IMG/VR virus record: IMGVR_UViG_3300020020_000026 | Coordinates: 1-64,000 of that record | Source: a virus | DNA: 64,000 nucleotides | Strand: one strand, 5' to 3' | Part shown: positions 63,053 through 64,000 of the stretch, one piece after another | How positions within the stretch are numbered: the stretch's first letter is position 1 | Layout: each line of letters starts with the position of its first letter | Notes under the pieces: model-generated | Told to the model about the DNA's origin: nothing | Seen by the model: the letters and a program-made list of their open reading frames with translations, nothing else | The model's database searches: none | Position numbers and translations under genes: made by a program

Positions 63053-63367
63053 CTAGGCCGTAGTCGGAATGGACAGAACGAAGTCCGCCCACTCCTTCGG
63101 CACCGTCTGATCTATGCCAACGATGCTCACGACATCCGCATTCATCTCGGTTGCCGACAGCGTGATCTTGACCAGCACCGATCCCGCTGGCGTGACCACC
63201 GGCAACGTCGCCAGGTCCGTCAACGCGCCGCCGTCCTTGCTCACCTTCCAATCGCCGCTGGCAATCGCTGGATCGACTTTGAAGCTCGCACCGTCAGACG
63301 TGCTGGCAAGCGCAACGTATAGAACAAAGTCCTCATTCTTGACCGGCGGGTTATACGGCGCTGCCAT
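63053..63367 (-). CDS. Small late structural protein
   Basis: 104 residues, MAAPYNPPVKNEDFVLYVALASTSDGASFKVDPAIASGDWKVSKDGGALTDLATLPVVTPAGSVLVKITLSATEMNADVVSIVGIDQTVPKEWADFVLSIPTTA. A beta-sandwich-like sequence often found next to repeat-type virion proteins. Function unknown. Confidence 0.55.
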   Translation of the reverse strand: MAAPYNPPVKNEDFVLYVALASTSDGASFKVDPAIASGDWKVSKDGGALTDLATLPVVTPAGSVLVKITLSATEMNADVVSIVGIDQTVPKEWADFVLSIPTTA

Positions 63368-63370
63368 TGG

Positions 63371-64000
63371 CTACATCCCTATCCCAAACATCGCCTGCGA
63401 TTGCGTGCCTTCGCCGTAACTGATCACCCAGATTTCGCCGCGCCCGCCGTTGCCGCCGTTGCCCGCAAAACCGCCATTGGTGCCTGCGCCGCCCCCACCG
63501 CCACCACCGCCGGGAGCGCCGCCGTCGCCACCGACGCCCGTCACAGGACTGCCTGAGCCGCCGCCACCGCCGCCCGATCCGGGATAACCATAGCCGGGAT
63601 AACCCGGAGCGCCGTTGCCGCCTGTCGTGCCACCCGCCGCCGCCAAGCCCAGACGATTTCGCCCGCCAGCACCGCCTGCCCAGTCGCCCGGCGTGCCCTT
63701 GCCACCACCACCGCCACCGCCAGCGCCGCCAGCCACCGCGTCGCCACCAATAAATCCCACTGAACCAGCCCCCGGCGATGCCCCGCCGCCCGCGCCGCCG
63801 AAGGGTCCGACGTTATTGGTGCCGTTTGTCGAGCCGCTGACGACGCCACCGTTGAAGCCCGCAGCACCCTGCGTACCTGTGCCTAGTCCGCCATTGCTGG
63901 CCAGCCCCGCGCCGCCACCACCGCATATCGTTGCGGTCAGCGATCCGCCCGCACCACCGCCGCCGTTGTACGCTGTGAGGTCAACGCCATTGATGGAGAA
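63371..64000 (-). CDS. Gly-rich virion protein, 5' end outside the window
   Basis: The frame stays open to the window edge, beginning FSINGVDLTAYNGGGGAGGSLTATICGGGGAG at 64000. More than half of the visible ~209 residues are Gly, Ala, Asn or Pro, ending in GGNGGRGEIWVISYGEGTQSQAMFGIGM. A polyglycine-II-type fibre or adhesin like T4 gp38 is plausible. The first internal start-like codon (GTG at 63760) is not the true start. Confidence 0.65.
   Translation of the reverse strand, partial: FSINGVDLTAYNGGGGAGGSLTATICGGGGAGLASNGGLGTGTQGAAGFNGGVVSGSTNGTNNVGPFGGAGGGASPGAGSVGFIGGDAVAGGAGGGGGGGKGTPGDWAGGAGGRNRLGLAAAGGTTGGNGAPGYPGYGYPGSGGGGGGSGSPVTGVGGDGGAPGGGGGGGGAGTNGGFAGNGGNGGRGEIWVISYGEGTQSQAMFGIGM

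Overview
The window is a 64 kb piece of a tailed double-stranded DNA phage or prophage. It has an HK97-type head (portal, S78-type protease fused to capsid) and a contractile tail whose genes follow the order of phage Mu genes 37 to 48, so it is a myovirus. The host is most likely a high-GC alphaproteobacterium: the phage carries a GcrA-type regulator, a family essentially restricted to that class. I see no terminase, integrase, tRNA or CRISPR array, so the window does not hold the whole genome.

Layout. (1) 1-6923, leftward: an AT-rich 400 bp stretch, a 28-residue membrane peptide, an HNH nuclease, a NusG-like elongation factor, two tandem Cys-containing paralogues, a CoiA-like nuclease, a Toprim/VapE-type primase-helicase, GcrA and a RuvC-like resolvase. 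(2) 7115-27566, rightward early/accessory region: HNH protein, antisense adenine methyltransferase, YqaJ-type exonuclease and RecT annealing protein, HTH regulators with a divergent Cro-like repressor at 13.3 kb, then many small overlapping genes. At least three, probably five, of its transcription units start at a repeated 38 bp promoter/operator module. One section (22.3-24.7 kb) encodes secreted or membrane proteins, including a PEP-CTERM-like sorted protein and a 37-residue lipoprotein. (3) 27563-64000, leftward late region. In order of transcription (high to low coordinates): Gly-rich and repeat-rich virion proteins, protease-capsid, portal, a collagen-like/CBM protein, connectors, sheath, tube, tail chaperone with -1 frameshift, two paralogous tape measures, baseplate, tail fibres, and a lysis cassette with amidase, lysozyme and several small membrane proteins.

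How the parts work together: region 1 and early region 2 give replication, recombination and reprogramming of host transcription (NusG-like, GcrA-like, methyltransferase). The middle of region 2 holds fast-evolving host-interaction genes under a shared promoter family. Region 3 builds the particle and lyses the cell. The two gene streams meet tail to tail at 27563-27566, where both stops lie in one CTAG.

The most noteworthy observations are: two virion genes that appear to start at ATT and ATC behind identical ribosome-binding sites; the repeated early promoter module; a family of AGGACA-N3-TGTCCT palindromes; a phage-borne PEP-CTERM-like protein; and tandem tape measures carrying different wall-degrading domains. 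All family assignments come from reading motifs in the translations; none was checked by database search.
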